Shown here one piece after another: positions 51,501 through 62,812 of a DNA stretch of 64,000 nt; the stretch's first letter is position 1, and every line of letters starts with the position of its first letter. The position numbers were made by a program, and so were the translations under genes. The stretch covers positions 94,219,001-94,283,000 of the forward strand of contig NC_135785.1 in NCBI RefSeq assembly GCF_051106095.1, read 5' to 3'. The notes under the pieces are model-generated. The model was given only the letters and a program-made list of their open reading frames with translations. It had not been told where the DNA came from and did no database searches. The stretch comes from Pogona vitticeps (lineage: Eukaryota; Chordata; Lepidosauria; Squamata; Agamidae).

Positions 51501-54500
51501 CAGCCCCTCAATAAACTTCCCTAATTTACAATCTGGATTTTCATTTTCACCTTATGGACAATTACCTGATCTTAGCTGTTTTGATCCTGTAGAAGTTATT
51601 GTTGAATCACCAAGTGTTAAAGCAAATAAACCTGTTAATCTTTCAAAAGAATCTCAGTGGTTATTTCCCGCCAAAGAGGAGGAACTTTTCCAGCCTTCTA
51701 ACAAACCCAATCACAGGGTGACATATGTACAGTATCTCAAAAGCTTGTTACCAGGTGCTGAAATGATCTATATGAGCAACTGAAGTTTTAAAAATATTTG
51801 ATGGTATAAAACAAAAAGTGAACGGAAGGATGGTTGAATTTTGTAGATGTAAGAAAGTGATAACAAAGTAATCAAGGGAGTCAAGACCTAAGCATAGTGT
51901 GACATTGTAAAGGATGATTTTGAAACATTAGATAATTGAGCAATGGAATAACTCAGAACATTTAGTCTGGACAAATGGAAAGTGAAACATATTTGAGAAA
52001 ATGTAGAACTAGCAGAGCCCCTGTGGTTAGTTCACAGGAATTATCTGTTATGATAAAAAGCAAAGTAGAAAGCAAGATCATGTTCATAAATAGTTTGAAA
52101 ATGTTGTAATGCAATGATTTCATCACTCTCTTGCACACTATAACCTTCAGAATAGAGTGAATAATATTGAGAAGATGACCATCCCGCCTATCATGTAAAT
52201 AATTGACATCCATATTGGAGAATGGCAAGCTATGTTTGATGTTCTGAAATTAATATACTGTCAGCACTGATTTGGCACAGGTGATTTGCCATTCTGTTCA
52301 TGCAGAGATGAAACCTCATACAGACACACCTTATGTTTCATATCATGGTGTGTTAATTATAGTTTACTCTGTTTTTTCCCCCTTTCCATTTTGTTACACT
52401 GAGATTTTGAAAAGATTTCTAAATCTTATCTTTGATCAATAAATTGTTAACTGAAATTTCTGTTCTTATTTAATCATCTATCTTTTTTGTTTTTTGTTTT
52501 AAGCTGTAAAAGACCCCACAGCTGTAGAAAGAGCAAATTTATTGAATATGGCTAAACTGAGCATCAAGGGACTCATTGAATCTGCTTTGAGCTTTGGCCG
52601 AACTCTTGACTCTGATTACCCACCTCTTCAGCAGTTTTTTGTTGTCATGGAACACTGCCTGAAACATGGCCTTAAAGGTATAACATGTTTTAAATTTATT
52701 TATTTCTAAAGCATCCTAACATAGCCTTAACTGGTCCAGCAGACACAGTGTAGCTTCCTTGACTCCTGTCAATCTGAAGGGGAAATTGTGTATTTTCCAG
52801 CACGAGTTGATTGGTATTGAGATGGATAGGTGGAAAAAAATTTCTTTGCAGGAATATAAGAAAACCTTAAAACTTTCTTGGAGTCCTGTTGATAGAATTG
52901 ACTCATATGGCCCTAATGGGATAAGTGTGATCTTAAGTTGTTGATTAATTCCCCTTCCCTTATTGTGCTATCATTTATCAGATGATATGCCTCACTGCAT
53001 TATTTTTGTGATTGGCAGTAGTGATTTTAGAGTTGTTGGTATAGCTGATCAAATCTGATGCTATAGAAATATAAAAATGTTTATGTTTATAGATGTTGTT
53101 TTTGTTATTATCGGCTTTCTCTGAAATATCTTTAAATTAATGTAATCTGTTTCTTTATCTCTATAGCAATTTAATTTATCTAACGGAATAAACCATGTGT
53201 AATGTCAAAATACAATATGTTCCTTCTTACAGTGAAAAAATCTTTTCTGAGTTACAATAAAACCATTTGGGGCCCTTTGGAACTTGTGGAGAAGTTGTAT
53301 CCTGAAGCTGAGGAAATCGCAGCTAGTGTTAGAGATTTGCCTGGTTTGAAGTAAGTTGAATTTCTGGTAATATTTTTAAAAAATACAAATCATATGTAAT
53401 TTATGTAAATGGCTCCTCCACTCTCTTTACATAGACTTTGGGACCTGAAGATGTATCTGTTGTGAACCCACACTTGAAACTGTTAGTGTAAAAGGAAACA
53501 CAATAATATTCAAGAATGTGTTTGTTAATACTAACAAACTAATACTAAATTTATTTTGGTGAATATCATGAGTCCAGTGTTTTAAATATCAGTAATGTGT
53601 TAAATTTCTGTCTCAAAAAACCCCAGAATAAATTATGGGTAACTTTAATTTCAGTAAATTAATCTAAAGCTCATAAGAAGTTCATTACTCTTTCTAACCT
53701 CCAAAGACACCTACTGAGTGAAGTTATATCACTGTTTTTCCTGTGGACTCCTGAGAGCTGTAAGAAAAAAGAATATGATATTTTTAGGAATTACATCAAG
53801 TAATCAGCTAGCTAAGTATTGCCTCTGTCGGATATGGGGAATCTTACTGGCCATGCACCCATATTGTCCCTAGGACAGCGATAGAAAATTGTCAGGTGAC
53901 AAGGATATAATCCCTTTCCGGACTCTTGTTTTTGTTTTTTCTATCTAGAGACTGCTTCTTGCATGGACAAAAGGGTGTGGCTAGTGCTTGGAAGAGCCCT
54001 TTCACTAGGCCAGGGGTCTAAAAACTTTTGAGCTTGAGGGCCACATTGCATATTTTTCACATTTCTGAGGGCCAAAGGATTGTGTGCATATGCGCAGCCA
54101 CATGCACTCACCTCCGCCCACACAGACAGATGTTCACCTGCATGCTCCCCCGCACACATGTATAGATGCATGCACACACCCACCCCTGGATGCCCACCCC
54201 CACGCATGCACAGGCTGAAAGGAAGAGGCCAGATAAAATGGCAAGGCGGCCCAGATGTGGCCTGTGGGCCATAGTTTGGAGACCCCTGCTCTAGGCACTA
54301 GCCAAGTCTTTCCTGTTTTTCTTTTTCTTTTTTTACTGTTGTCTCCTCAACATTAATTCACTGGCAGCGGCTCACCAGGATTTCAGACAAAACATTTCTC
54401 TATCTAGAACATTTTGCTTACAAAGCATGTGCTATAACATTGATCAGTGGACCTTTGAACAAATAACATGAGTGAAGATGAATTCTGTAGTCAGGCGAGG

Positions 54501-54924
54501 GAATCCACAGTGAAGAGAGGTCTTTGAGAAAACAAGGGGAAATGAAACAGACACACATTCATGAAAATCTACTTTAAATATCTTGATGTAGTCATTTGTT
54601 GACCAACTTAGTCAATGATTTAGGAACAATGATTGTGTCTGGAGTCCAGTTGCCTCTTGCCTATCAGGTTTGAGGCCATCAGAATGAACTTATGTAAGAC
54701 TATAATTTGCCTTAAGAGAAGGCACAACATATGTTTAGAGTTGTATTTGGAGAAATGCTCTTGCATTTATCCTGACATTGTGCTGAATCAGAAAGTACTT
54801 TGATTGGTCACAAATCTCCCAGGGATATAAGCAGGCTAGGACTGCTATAAGTCTGAATGGATAGAAATGCTTTTTTTTAAAATGTAGTGTCGGAATGAAA
54901 AGAGTCCTGTGATTTAATATCCAC

Positions 54925-54972
<48 letters not shown>

Positions 54973-57900
54973 GTGTGTGTGTGTGTGTAAGTAAAGGTTC
55001 AACCTCATGTGCAGTTTTAAAGGTGATGAAGAAAATGCAAAATAAAACAAAAGTTTGTCCTTCAAATATTAGGAAATGGGATGAAAGCTAGTATTTACAT
55101 CTAGGCCATAATTCTATATTTTATGTTTAAAAACAAGCTTGACCACCCCTGTTCCCAGTTTCAGTTCTATATGTCAGCATTTTATGTTAAAACAAGTTTA
55201 ATGTCCATGCTCCCATTTTTAAGGATGGCAAGGAAAGAGTATGGAACACTCAAATGCAGTTCTTTATGAGTTAATTATTTTGAGTATGGAAGTGCAATGT
55301 TTCATAGTTGTAAAAGGTTACATTAATTGTTACTGGATGATTGTGTTCCTGCTTCATCTCTAGCTTCTTCTGTATTCATGTTATATTTCCATTGCTGTTC
55401 TTAGTAGTGATACACAGAAACAATTTCTTCTTAAAGTCTTTCTCCTGGAGAATGATTTTGTTATTATTTTTCATGGTGACAAGAAATAGTTTCTTACAGT
55501 GTTACCTTTTGGTCCTTGGTTAGGAGTAGAACACACTGAGTTGAACATTGTCCTAAGCTTGAATGGAGTGAATAACACGCTTTCTTAAGCTCTGTGCTTC
55601 TAAATATTTGTTCAAGATAAATGTTACAACATTTATTTTTTGTCTTAAGAGCCTTTTCAAACATTAGTTAAAATTAACTGGAGTTTTATTGTTTCAAATG
55701 GACTGATTAGGGTTTCAGATAGAGATTTTAGTCAGTTTCATATTGAATGGCATTATTGAAATGGAAATTCAGAGTGCTTCAAGAATCTTTGTGTATCAAA
55801 AAGTTGTTGGATGCCATTAAAAAGTAAGTCTGGCTAATGAGTAATTGTTTTCTGTACCATCCTCTTGTTATCAGGACTTCATTAGGCCGTGCTAGGGCTT
55901 GGTTACGATTAGCACTCATGCAAAAAAAGATGGCTGACTATCTGCGATGTCTCATCTTCCGTAAGGATCTTCTTGGGTGAGTTGTTTTCCAAATTTTTAT
56001 GAACAAAATGTAAGATTAGAGCTGGAAATAGCCTGTATCCAATCATGTCATTGCACAAGTGCAAGACATATTGTGCTAGCAGTTACTCATTTTCAGAATA
56101 AGTGGAAGGATGGAAGCATGTGGTTTGAAAAAAGGCTTAGCTTTGACTACTTTGGACATTTTAAAATAAATTAAGAGCTTGTTCTTTTTATTCCATCAGA
56201 AACATGTTGACTTCTTGTAAGCTGCCATATTCTGTAGCTCACTTTTAGATGTCCTGAGGTGCTATTTTTTAAGAGACTAGAACATTAAGGCAGTTATACA
56301 ATTGACTGACCTTTTAAAATAATTTACAACTATTATAACATGGCATACTTGAAAATCCATTTTTACAGTGAATTTTATGAATATCATGCACTGATGATGG
56401 AAGAAGAAGGAGCAGTTATTGTTGGATTGCTTGTTGGTTTAAATGTAATTGATGCGAACCTATGTGTAAAAGGAGAAGACTTGGATTCACAGGTAAATTG
56501 ATGTAAAATCATTATCTGACTTGTAGGCTTAATATGTAAGTTTTGTTTAGTAATCGAATGGGAGAGGACCAAGCTAGCAAGCTGTAGTGTGGAGCATTAA
56601 AACCACTTAAAAGACAAGAGCATCCTTGTTTGGCGAAGTCTGGTTCTTTCTTTAAAGAAAGCTTATTTCCTGTGAAGTGCTGATTCACCGATTTTATTTC
56701 TACAGAAGAATATTGTTGGAGCTCATATGACTAACTTTCTTGGTCAGAAAATGTTTGGCTTAGATACAAAATTCACTTGCAATACTATCACAGTCTTTTG
56801 CCTCTTTGCATAATTATCATGCAAGTGGTTCAACAAGTAATTTTGGATTTTGTTCTCAAAACGTACTAATCCCAGATGGATGCTTGGGAGAATGTCTCTG
56901 TGATCCCACTTACTGTGTAGATTACTGTAGATACTGTGGCTAGATGTGGGAATGCATTCTGATTAGTTTTCTTACCTTAAAGAGTTGGTTGATATTAAGC
57001 TTTCAAAATGTAGAAGAGAAAGTGACATACAAATTTATTTGCTCTCAGTGTATGATTTCATGGGAAATGGTTTTTTTACTTTTTGCAAAATGAATAAATC
57101 TGTTTCTTCTTAGGTTGGTGTGATTGATTTCTCTATGTATTTAAAGAATGAAGATGATATTGAAAGCAAAGAAAGGTATGTCACTTTTTTTAAAGAATGT
57201 TGGAGTTTAGCATGTTGAACTAAAATGGTGGAAAATCCAACCCTGCTGAGATAGATCTCAGTGTTGTCTTCCTCCAGTGGAATATTCCTACCAGCAGAGG
57301 AAGGGATTCCTTTTCTTTTAGAATATTTTATAATCAGCATATTTAGTGGTTTGAAAGTGAGTGTGCATTTTGTTGCCAAGCTATCTAAGGCACAGATTAT
57401 GAAAGGTTAAAAAGATCCACATCAATCAGTATGCCTTGCTTTGCCAGGACTGAGGGAGTATCTGGTCCTCTGCGCCTCATGGCACGGTGGTTAAACTGCT
57501 GTCTTGCAGCCAAAACTGTGCTCACAACCCAGGGTTCAGTCCCAGGTAGCCAGCTCAAGGTTGACTCAGCCTTCCATCCTTCCGAGGTCGGTAAAATGAG
57601 TACCCACCTTGCTTGGGGGGGGGGCAATGTGTAGCCTGCATAATTAACTTGTAAACCGCCCAGAGAGTGCTTGAAGCGCTATGGGGCGGTATATAAGCAG
57701 CATGCTTTGCTTTGCTTTTTGAGGCCAACACAATAAAGGAAAAAATAAGAGCAAACCCATTCTTCCTTTATTGGGACCAACTGAATGTCAGTTAATGATC
57801 AAATTCGTTATAATTCTTAATTTGGGGCAACTCACCAATCCTTTCTAAGTCCCTTATTTTTCTTTTACATATTCTACTTTGTGTGTAGTTCATTGTTCAG

Positions 57901-60900
57901 CCTATGTGGACCTGAGTGATAAAATAAAATACTGTAGTTTAAATTAATACTAGCAGAAAAGGTCAGTCCAAGTCATGTAATAGACTAATAGCATAGGAGA
58001 AATACTAGACTGACAACTTGATTCAATGATTTAAATGGTATCCCCCCCCCCAATAATCATTCATAACACAAAAATAAGTTTGAACTCGGAACACTTTAGC
58101 TGAAAACCAAAAAGTCATAACCTAGTCTTACCCCGGACCAATTTGCAGCATTTTTAAAATCCAAAGTGGAGGCCATCCGCCGGGATCTCGCTCCTTTTTT
58201 GAATACAGTGAGTCAAGTTGGAATGTCCAGCGCTCCGTCTTGCCCGGTGTCTTTTGACTCTTTTCAGCCCGTATCGCCCGACACTGTGGCCAGGACGCTT
58301 GATCGCTGTCGTGCCACCACCTCCTCTTTGGACCCCTGCCCGGCCTGGCTAATCAAGGCAGCCAGGCCCTCAACAACGGAATGGGCTACTGTAATAATTA
58401 ATGGGTCTTTCCTTGAGGGTAGATTTCCCTCTGCCCTCAAGGAAACACTCATTAGGCCCATAAGAAAGAAACCCAGTTTGGCGGCGGACGAAATTGGCAA
58501 CTATAGGCCCGTCGCCAATGTTTCTTTCTTAAGCAAGGTAGTCGAGAGGGTGGTGGCCGATCAGCTCCAGGCGTTCCTGGATGAAACAGATGCCCTGGAT
58601 CCATTCCAGTCGGGCTTCAGGCCGCGCCATGGGACAGAAACGGCATTGGTCGCCCTGTGTGATGACTTATTGAGGGAGGCCGACAGGGGCAAAGTGTCTC
58701 TGTTGGTACTCCTCGATATCTCAGCGGCCTTTGATACCATTGACCATGGTATCCTCCTGGGGAGGCTCGCCGAGTTGGGGATAGGTGGCCGGGCCTTCGC
58801 TTGGCTCCGTTCCTTCTTGGAGGACCGTCCCCAGAGAGTACAGCTTGGGGAGAATGTTTCGGCCCCGTGGTGCCTTAATTGTGGGGTCCCACAGGGGTCG
58901 ATCATCTCCCCAATGCTGTTTAATATCTACATGAGGCCGCTGGGAGGGGTCATCAGGAGGTGTGGAGCGCAGTGCCATCAATATGCGGATGACACACAGC
59001 TCTACATCTCCTTTTTTCCAACTGGAGGAGATGCCGTTCTGTCCCTTCAGCGTTGCCTGGAGGCTGTACAGGAATGGATGCAGGAGAACGGGCTGAGGCT
59101 GAACCCGGACAAGACAGAGGTACTGAGGGTGGGCGCCCCCACACCTGGGGACATGGGAAACTCCCTCATTTTTGGGGGGGTGACCCTGCCCGCCAGGGAT
59201 GGGGTCCGTAGCTTGGGTGTCCATCTTGACCCGGCGCTCACCATGGAGACCCAGGTGGCGTCCGTGGTCCGTTCCGCTTTTATCCATCTCAGGTGCATGC
59301 GCTTGTAGTCTCGAGATTAGACCACTGTAATGCGCTCTACGTGGGGCTACCTTTGAGATTGCTGCGGAAACTACAGGTGGTGCAGAATGCGGCGGCCAGA
59401 CTACTCAGTGGGCTGAGAAGATACCAACATATCTCCCCCACTCTGGCCACATTGCATTGGCTGCCAATCCGATTCCGCATTGATTTCAAAGTGTTAACGC
59501 TTACTTACAAAGCCCTAAACGGTTTAGGACCTCGATACTTGGCGGAACGCCTTCTCCCATCTAGATCTACCCGTGTCACTCGCGCGAGCCAGGAGATAAG
59601 GCTGAGGAGCCTAACGCCGAGAGAGGCCCGAAAGGAAAAGATCAGAATCCGGGCCTTCTCGGCGGTGGCTCCTCGCCTTTGGAACAACTTGCCCCCTGAG
59701 ATTCGCGCGGCTCCCTCGCTGGGCATTTTTAAGAAACAACTAAAAACATTGATGTATAGGCGGGCCTTCCCAACAGAAAACCCTTGACGATCTTTTTTTT
59801 TATTCTGTTCTTTATTATTATTATTTTTTATTTAAGTTTCTGCTGTAAAGTTTTAAAATTACATTGTTGTTTTTACTGTAAGCCGCCTAGAGTGGTCTAA
59901 TATGATCAGATAGGCGGGATAGAAATAAAATAAATAAATAAATAAATAAATAAAATAGGGTGGGTCAATTGAATCATTGGGGAATTGGTGAGTCAACATT
60001 TATATAAGTTCCATTCATTCAGTGGGCCTACTTCAAATTATTATTTGCAGTTCATAGTTTCAATTTACCATCGAATTTCAGCCTTTCTTTCCTGATGTGG
60101 AGAGCAAATGGTGCCCCATACACACTTCTGGTGTAGAGGAACACTTTTTAAAGTCTTCTGTGTGATTCGTATACAAATGTCTGTCTGTACATCAGTGGCA
60201 TAGCATGAAACAAGTTTCTTAAACCTGCTGCAGATCAGGACTGGTCCTTTTTGTATGTAAGAGTGAGGCTTACTTTATCATAGTACAGTAAGTTGCAAGT
60301 AGAGCAGGCCTATCTGAATTGATGGAACTCATGGAGAAAGTTGACTCATCAAAGCCCTGCTGATTCAGTGGGACTACTCTAGAGCAACTTATACTAAGCA
60401 ACAGAATTTCTGATGTGGAGTCTTGTAATTTGGTTGATTCCTTTAGTCAGCAGATTATAAAGTACAAAAATCCAGTTTATAGTTCAGGAAAATGTGAAGA
60501 GACAACCCCAGCTTCACCTAGCCCCTTTGTAAGAAATTATACTACAGCTAGCTTAAAGTAGGAAAATTGTCTGTACTCGCAGTTGGCAGTCTTCATATTT
60601 TCAAATGTTAAAGAAAAAAGAAGTAAAAAAAGAAACGGTCCACCATATTGGCCACATGCTCAATAGGGAAGGAGCCTCTCAGTGATGGTCAGGGAAGAAG
60701 AAAAGAGGTAAACACGCCTCCAGAAGCAGGAACAAGCAGAAAGTGGGGAAGGGCAAACCTGAAGCCTAGGAAAAAAATGAGCTTTGCTGATTGGTTATTA
60801 GGAAAACACAGTCATGTTAGCTTCTGAATGCTCTTTTCTCCCACAAAACTGGTGTTAAGTTGCATGCAAGACTGATAAATTATCCCAACAAGTTCAGCCA

Positions 60901-62426
60901 ATGTATCATAACAAACCTGTGACTTAAAATGCTTCTGCTTTCCCCTGTGGCATTTTTAAGGCTCAGGTATATTTCTAATTAAGTGAGCTTCCCATTCTTT
61001 TCAGAAATGACCATATTGCTACTATATTGGATCAAAAGAATTATGTTGAAGAACTAAACAGGCAGCTGAAGTAAGTATATATAGAAGCACCTGTATTTAA
61101 AAAAGTATTATTTGGAGAATAAGCTATTTTGTATAAGCATTGGAATTTCTGGGTGCTGCTTAGACTAATGGTTATATAGTGGGAGAATTTGGAGTGGGTT
61201 GGACTTTTAGAGATGGCAATCTTTCTGGAAATTTATCTATGATAAATTCTATTCTTTTAAAAATGGATAAGCCAAGATGTGTGTGTTGGTGGGGGTCTGA
61301 TTAAATTCAAGTCAGCATCATAAACAAAACTGTTATATATTGCCTGAGAATTAATACTGTCATGTTTGTTGTACTTTATAAAGAAGAATAAGGTTGCAAT
61401 CCAAATGTATTTATTAGGTCACTACAAATTATGTTTTTGGGAAATGTTTATATTATACTGGTGTATCCTATGAGGAATATGTAATGTGTGGAAGTAAAAT
61501 ATGTGCAGGTATAGTACTTATTTTGGCCCTCATTTCCATTTTCTGTATACAGAAATGGTACAGATACATAGGTGTTTAAAGATGCTGCTCATGCATATTT
61601 TACTTTCATACTTTATATTAAGGTAAGCAACTGTGAAAGTCCAGATATTTTTGGCCTTCAGATCCTAGCAGTCCAAAGCAGTTTAAGCATTGATGAATTA
61701 TGGGACTAGTTGAAAATATCAGAAGGATTGTTGTTCCCCATCCCTGCTTTGTATCTTTATTGTGGAAAACACCAGCTTAGCACTGGTATTTTCTGCAAAG
61801 ATTGAAATATGTATTACCATGACCCCATTTAAGGGATTTATTTCTGAATAAATGCACTTAAGAATGGCATGCTAAAGAAAAGTGTACTTAATAGTGGGTT
61901 AATTGCATTACTGTTAACATCTAGAACTTCTTTTTAGGGCTTGTTGATAAGTTTTGAGAAAATGCATCTGCCGCCATCTCAGGGAAGTGATGTTGAGTGT
62001 GTAAACAATTGACTGCATTAAGAGACAACAGATTTTTATTAATGTTTCTTAAAAATTAGCTGCAAAAGTTGGATATTATGACTCATTTCTTCCCCAGCGG
62101 TGGTGGTGAGGAAGAAGACAGGCAGTGACAAAATGTTTTTTTAAATGATAACTTTAGCAGTTGAAGGAGGAAAAGAAAAAAAAAACTGTAAAGAAAAAAG
62201 TGATGCAAATGTATTTTTGTGAGAGGTGTGGTGATTTCCAGCTCCATTTTTCAGTGGGCCCTGAGAAGATACTAGAATGTTTTGTGAATAGGATATTAGT
62301 TGCACATGTAGCATTTGGGATGTAATTTTGAACAAAGCTTTCTTTATCGTTTTCAGTAGCACAGTCAGCAGCCTCCATACACGCGTTGATTCTCTAGAGA
62401 AGTCAAACACTAAACTAATTGAAGAG
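48044..62426 (+). CDS. RUFY2: RUFY2 RUN and FYVE domain protein, 5' half (exons 1-8)
   Basis: RUFY2 is an endosomal adaptor with an N-terminal RUN domain, a long coiled coil and a C-terminal FYVE finger that binds PI3P. Coding exons seen: 48044-48047, 52504-52677, 53233-53350, 55875-55976, 56369-56492, 57114-57175, 61005-61070, 62357-62426, giving 240 codons in one frame, all GT-AG. The protein begins [20 protein letters not shown] (human [20 protein letters not shown]) and is near-identical through the RUN domain ([56 protein letters not shown]) to the first coiled-coil heptads ([18 protein letters not shown]). The rest of the coiled coil and FYVE finger lie beyond the right edge. An upstream in-frame ATG at 47945 would add 33 residues. 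Confidence 0.95.
49095..49160 (+). mobile_element. L2 3'-tail fragment
   Basis: ATGACCAGATAGGCGGGGTA then TAAATGGAATAAATAAAG is the typical L2 terminus without any body. It lies in RUFY2 intron 1. Confidence 0.75.
49161..50095. other. RUFY2 intron 1, nothing recognised
   Basis: AT-rich intron. The open frame 49771-49962 has no family resemblance. Confidence 0.5.
50096..50288 (-). mobile_element. tRNA-derived SINE with ATAACAATA-type tail
   Basis: TTATTGTTATATGCCATCAA at the left is the complemented tail; GGGATTTGATTTCCAGTCTA is the decayed B box; the head ends near TATAGCATACTG. It is the same family as 36373-36574. Confidence 0.7.
50877..51470 (+). other. purine-rich open stretch of unknown origin in RUFY2 intron 1
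   Basis: 197 codons open, strongly rich in Glu, Lys and Arg (REKEREKR-like runs) in the first 130 residues, then mixed sequence with [20 protein letters not shown] and [35 protein letters not shown] follows at about 51506-51521, with an AATAAA. No domain recognised. It could be part of an old mobile-element coding region; if it belongs to a virus-like element it is a fossil. No evidence of a host gene. Confidence 0.25.
51522..51783 (+). other. protein-like open stretch in RUFY2 intron 1
   Basis: The + strand reads [20 protein letters not shown], then [20 protein letters not shown] and [20 protein letters not shown] before a stop at 51783. Normal residue composition and codon use make it look like real protein, for example a retrocopy fragment, an exon of an alternative transcript or an element. 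I do not recognise it. Confidence 0.3.
51784..52503. other. RUFY2 intron 1, right end, nothing recognised
   Basis: AT-rich sequence up to the exon 2 acceptor. Confidence 0.5.
52504..52677 (+). CDS. RUFY2: RUFY2 exon 2 (RUN domain)
   Basis: Encodes [20 protein letters not shown] and [19 protein letters not shown]. The acceptor is TTTTGTTTTAAG. Confidence 0.97.
53233..53350 (+). CDS. RUFY2: RUFY2 exon 3 (RUN domain)
   Basis: Encodes [20 protein letters not shown] and [12 protein letters not shown]. Confidence 0.97.
54011..54288. mobile_element. hAT-type non-autonomous transposon
   Basis: Ends CAGGGGTCTAAAAACTTTTG and GTTTGGAGACCCCTG (right end) are hAT inverted repeats. The 8-base flanks CACTAGGC (54003) and CTCTAGGC (54289) form a target duplication with one mismatch and fit the hAT preference for CTAG centres. 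The interior is CA-rich. It lies in RUFY2 intron 3. Confidence 0.85.
54289..55874. other. RUFY2 intron 3 remainder
   Basis: Contains a CT/GT microsatellite (54928-54988) and otherwise nothing recognised. Confidence 0.5.
54928..54988 (+). repeat. (CT)n(GT)n compound microsatellite
   Basis: About 40 bases of CT followed by GT units in RUFY2 intron 3. Confidence 0.95.
55875..55976 (+). CDS. RUFY2: RUFY2 exon 4 (RUN domain)
   Basis: Encodes [20 protein letters not shown] and [13 protein letters not shown]. The donor GG|GTGAGT makes Gly where human has Ser. Confidence 0.96.
56369..56492 (+). CDS. RUFY2: RUFY2 exon 5 (RUN domain)
   Basis: Encodes [20 protein letters not shown] and [18 protein letters not shown], matching human exactly as remembered. 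Confidence 0.98.
57114..57175 (+). CDS. RUFY2: RUFY2 exon 6
   Basis: Encodes [20 protein letters not shown], the end of the RUN domain. Confidence 0.96.
57478..57718 (+). mobile_element. CORE/MIR-like tRNA SINE, nearly complete
   Basis: tRNA-like head (GGCACGGTGGTTAAACTGCT, B box GGGTTCAGTCCC), CORE-type body (CAGCCTTCCATCCTTCCGAG, GGTCGGTAAAATGAGTACCC) and tail (TTGTAAACCGCCCAGAGAGT, AAGCGCTATGGGGCGGTATA). It lies in RUFY2 intron 6. Confidence 0.85.
58110..59950 (+). mobile_element. L2-clade LINE, 5'-truncated, relatively young
   Basis: 380 codons are open at 58166-59308, with a pre-RT segment, RT motifs [40 protein letters not shown] (motif A), [19 protein letters not shown] (motif B) and an intact [10 protein letters not shown] (motif C). 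Bases 59293-59787 give the rest ([20 protein letters not shown] to [12 protein letters not shown] and TGA). A small deletion near 59290 separates the two frames, removing the usual residues between AFIHLR and LVHALV. The 3' UTR ends GCCGCCTAGAGTGGTC...AATAAATAAATAAATAAATA. The N-terminal endonuclease is missing. It lies in RUFY2 intron 6. Confidence 0.92.
59951..60412. repeat. foldback repeat, copy 3
   Basis: The left arm GAATTGGTGAGTCAACATTT and CATTCAGTGGGCCTACTTC answers the right arm AGTTGACTCATCAAAGCCCT, GATTCAGTGGGACTACTCTA and CTAAGCAACAGAATTTC. The L2 above abuts the left arm and may have replaced its outer end. Confidence 0.6.
60413..61004. other. RUFY2 intron 6 right end, nothing recognised
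   Basis: Ordinary intron sequence to the exon 7 acceptor. Confidence 0.5.
61005..61070 (+). CDS. RUFY2: RUFY2 exon 7
   Basis: Encodes [20 protein letters not shown], the start of the coiled coil. The preceding 3.8 kb intron holds a CORE-SINE, an L2 and a foldback repeat. Confidence 0.96.
61626..61745. mobile_element. decayed palindromic hAT-type MITE
   Basis: Read on -, GCAGGGATGGGGAACAACAA at one end and GGCCAAAAATATCTGGACTT at the other, with a central TCCCATAATTCATC, resemble a common hAT-derived palindrome. It is heavily mutated. Confidence 0.4.
62357..62426 (+). CDS. RUFY2: RUFY2 exon 8
   Basis: Encodes [20 protein letters not shown] and IEE, coiled coil. The donor is GTACTG. The next exon (human ELAIAKNNIIKLQEE region) was not found before 64000. 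Confidence 0.96.
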
Positions 62427-62496
62427 GTACTGCTTTTTCTTAGCAATATGTAATTTTATGTTGAAATTAGTAGTGTTTGAGACCTTTTTTTTAATA

Positions 62497-62812
62497 CAAT
62501 AGGACCTCCATATCCACTGGGCATAGTTTCCAAGCCCCATAGATACTGAAAACCACACTATACATATATAGATAGAACATGGTAAAAGGAAGAAAAACAA
62601 GAAATCTTTCTTGCTGACCACTAGAGGGTACTGACTATGATATGCATTATTCACTAACAAGTATTCCTAGCATGGTCTCTGGCTCCCTCTAGTGGCTGGT
62701 TCTGGTTATACTTGTGAAAATAACTTTTTCTTTTAATATTTTTAATATTTACAGACTGTGGATAAGTAAATCAGTGGATACTGATCCCATGGATAAGGGG
62801 TGTGTCCTATTG
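62497..62812. mobile_element. Tigger/pogo-like non-autonomous element
   Basis: The left end CAATAGGACCTCCATATCCA and the right end, complemented, CAATAGGACACACCCCTTAT are inverted repeats of the Tigger style (CCTCCATATCC-type). No coding capacity. It lies in RUFY2 intron 8. Confidence 0.7.
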
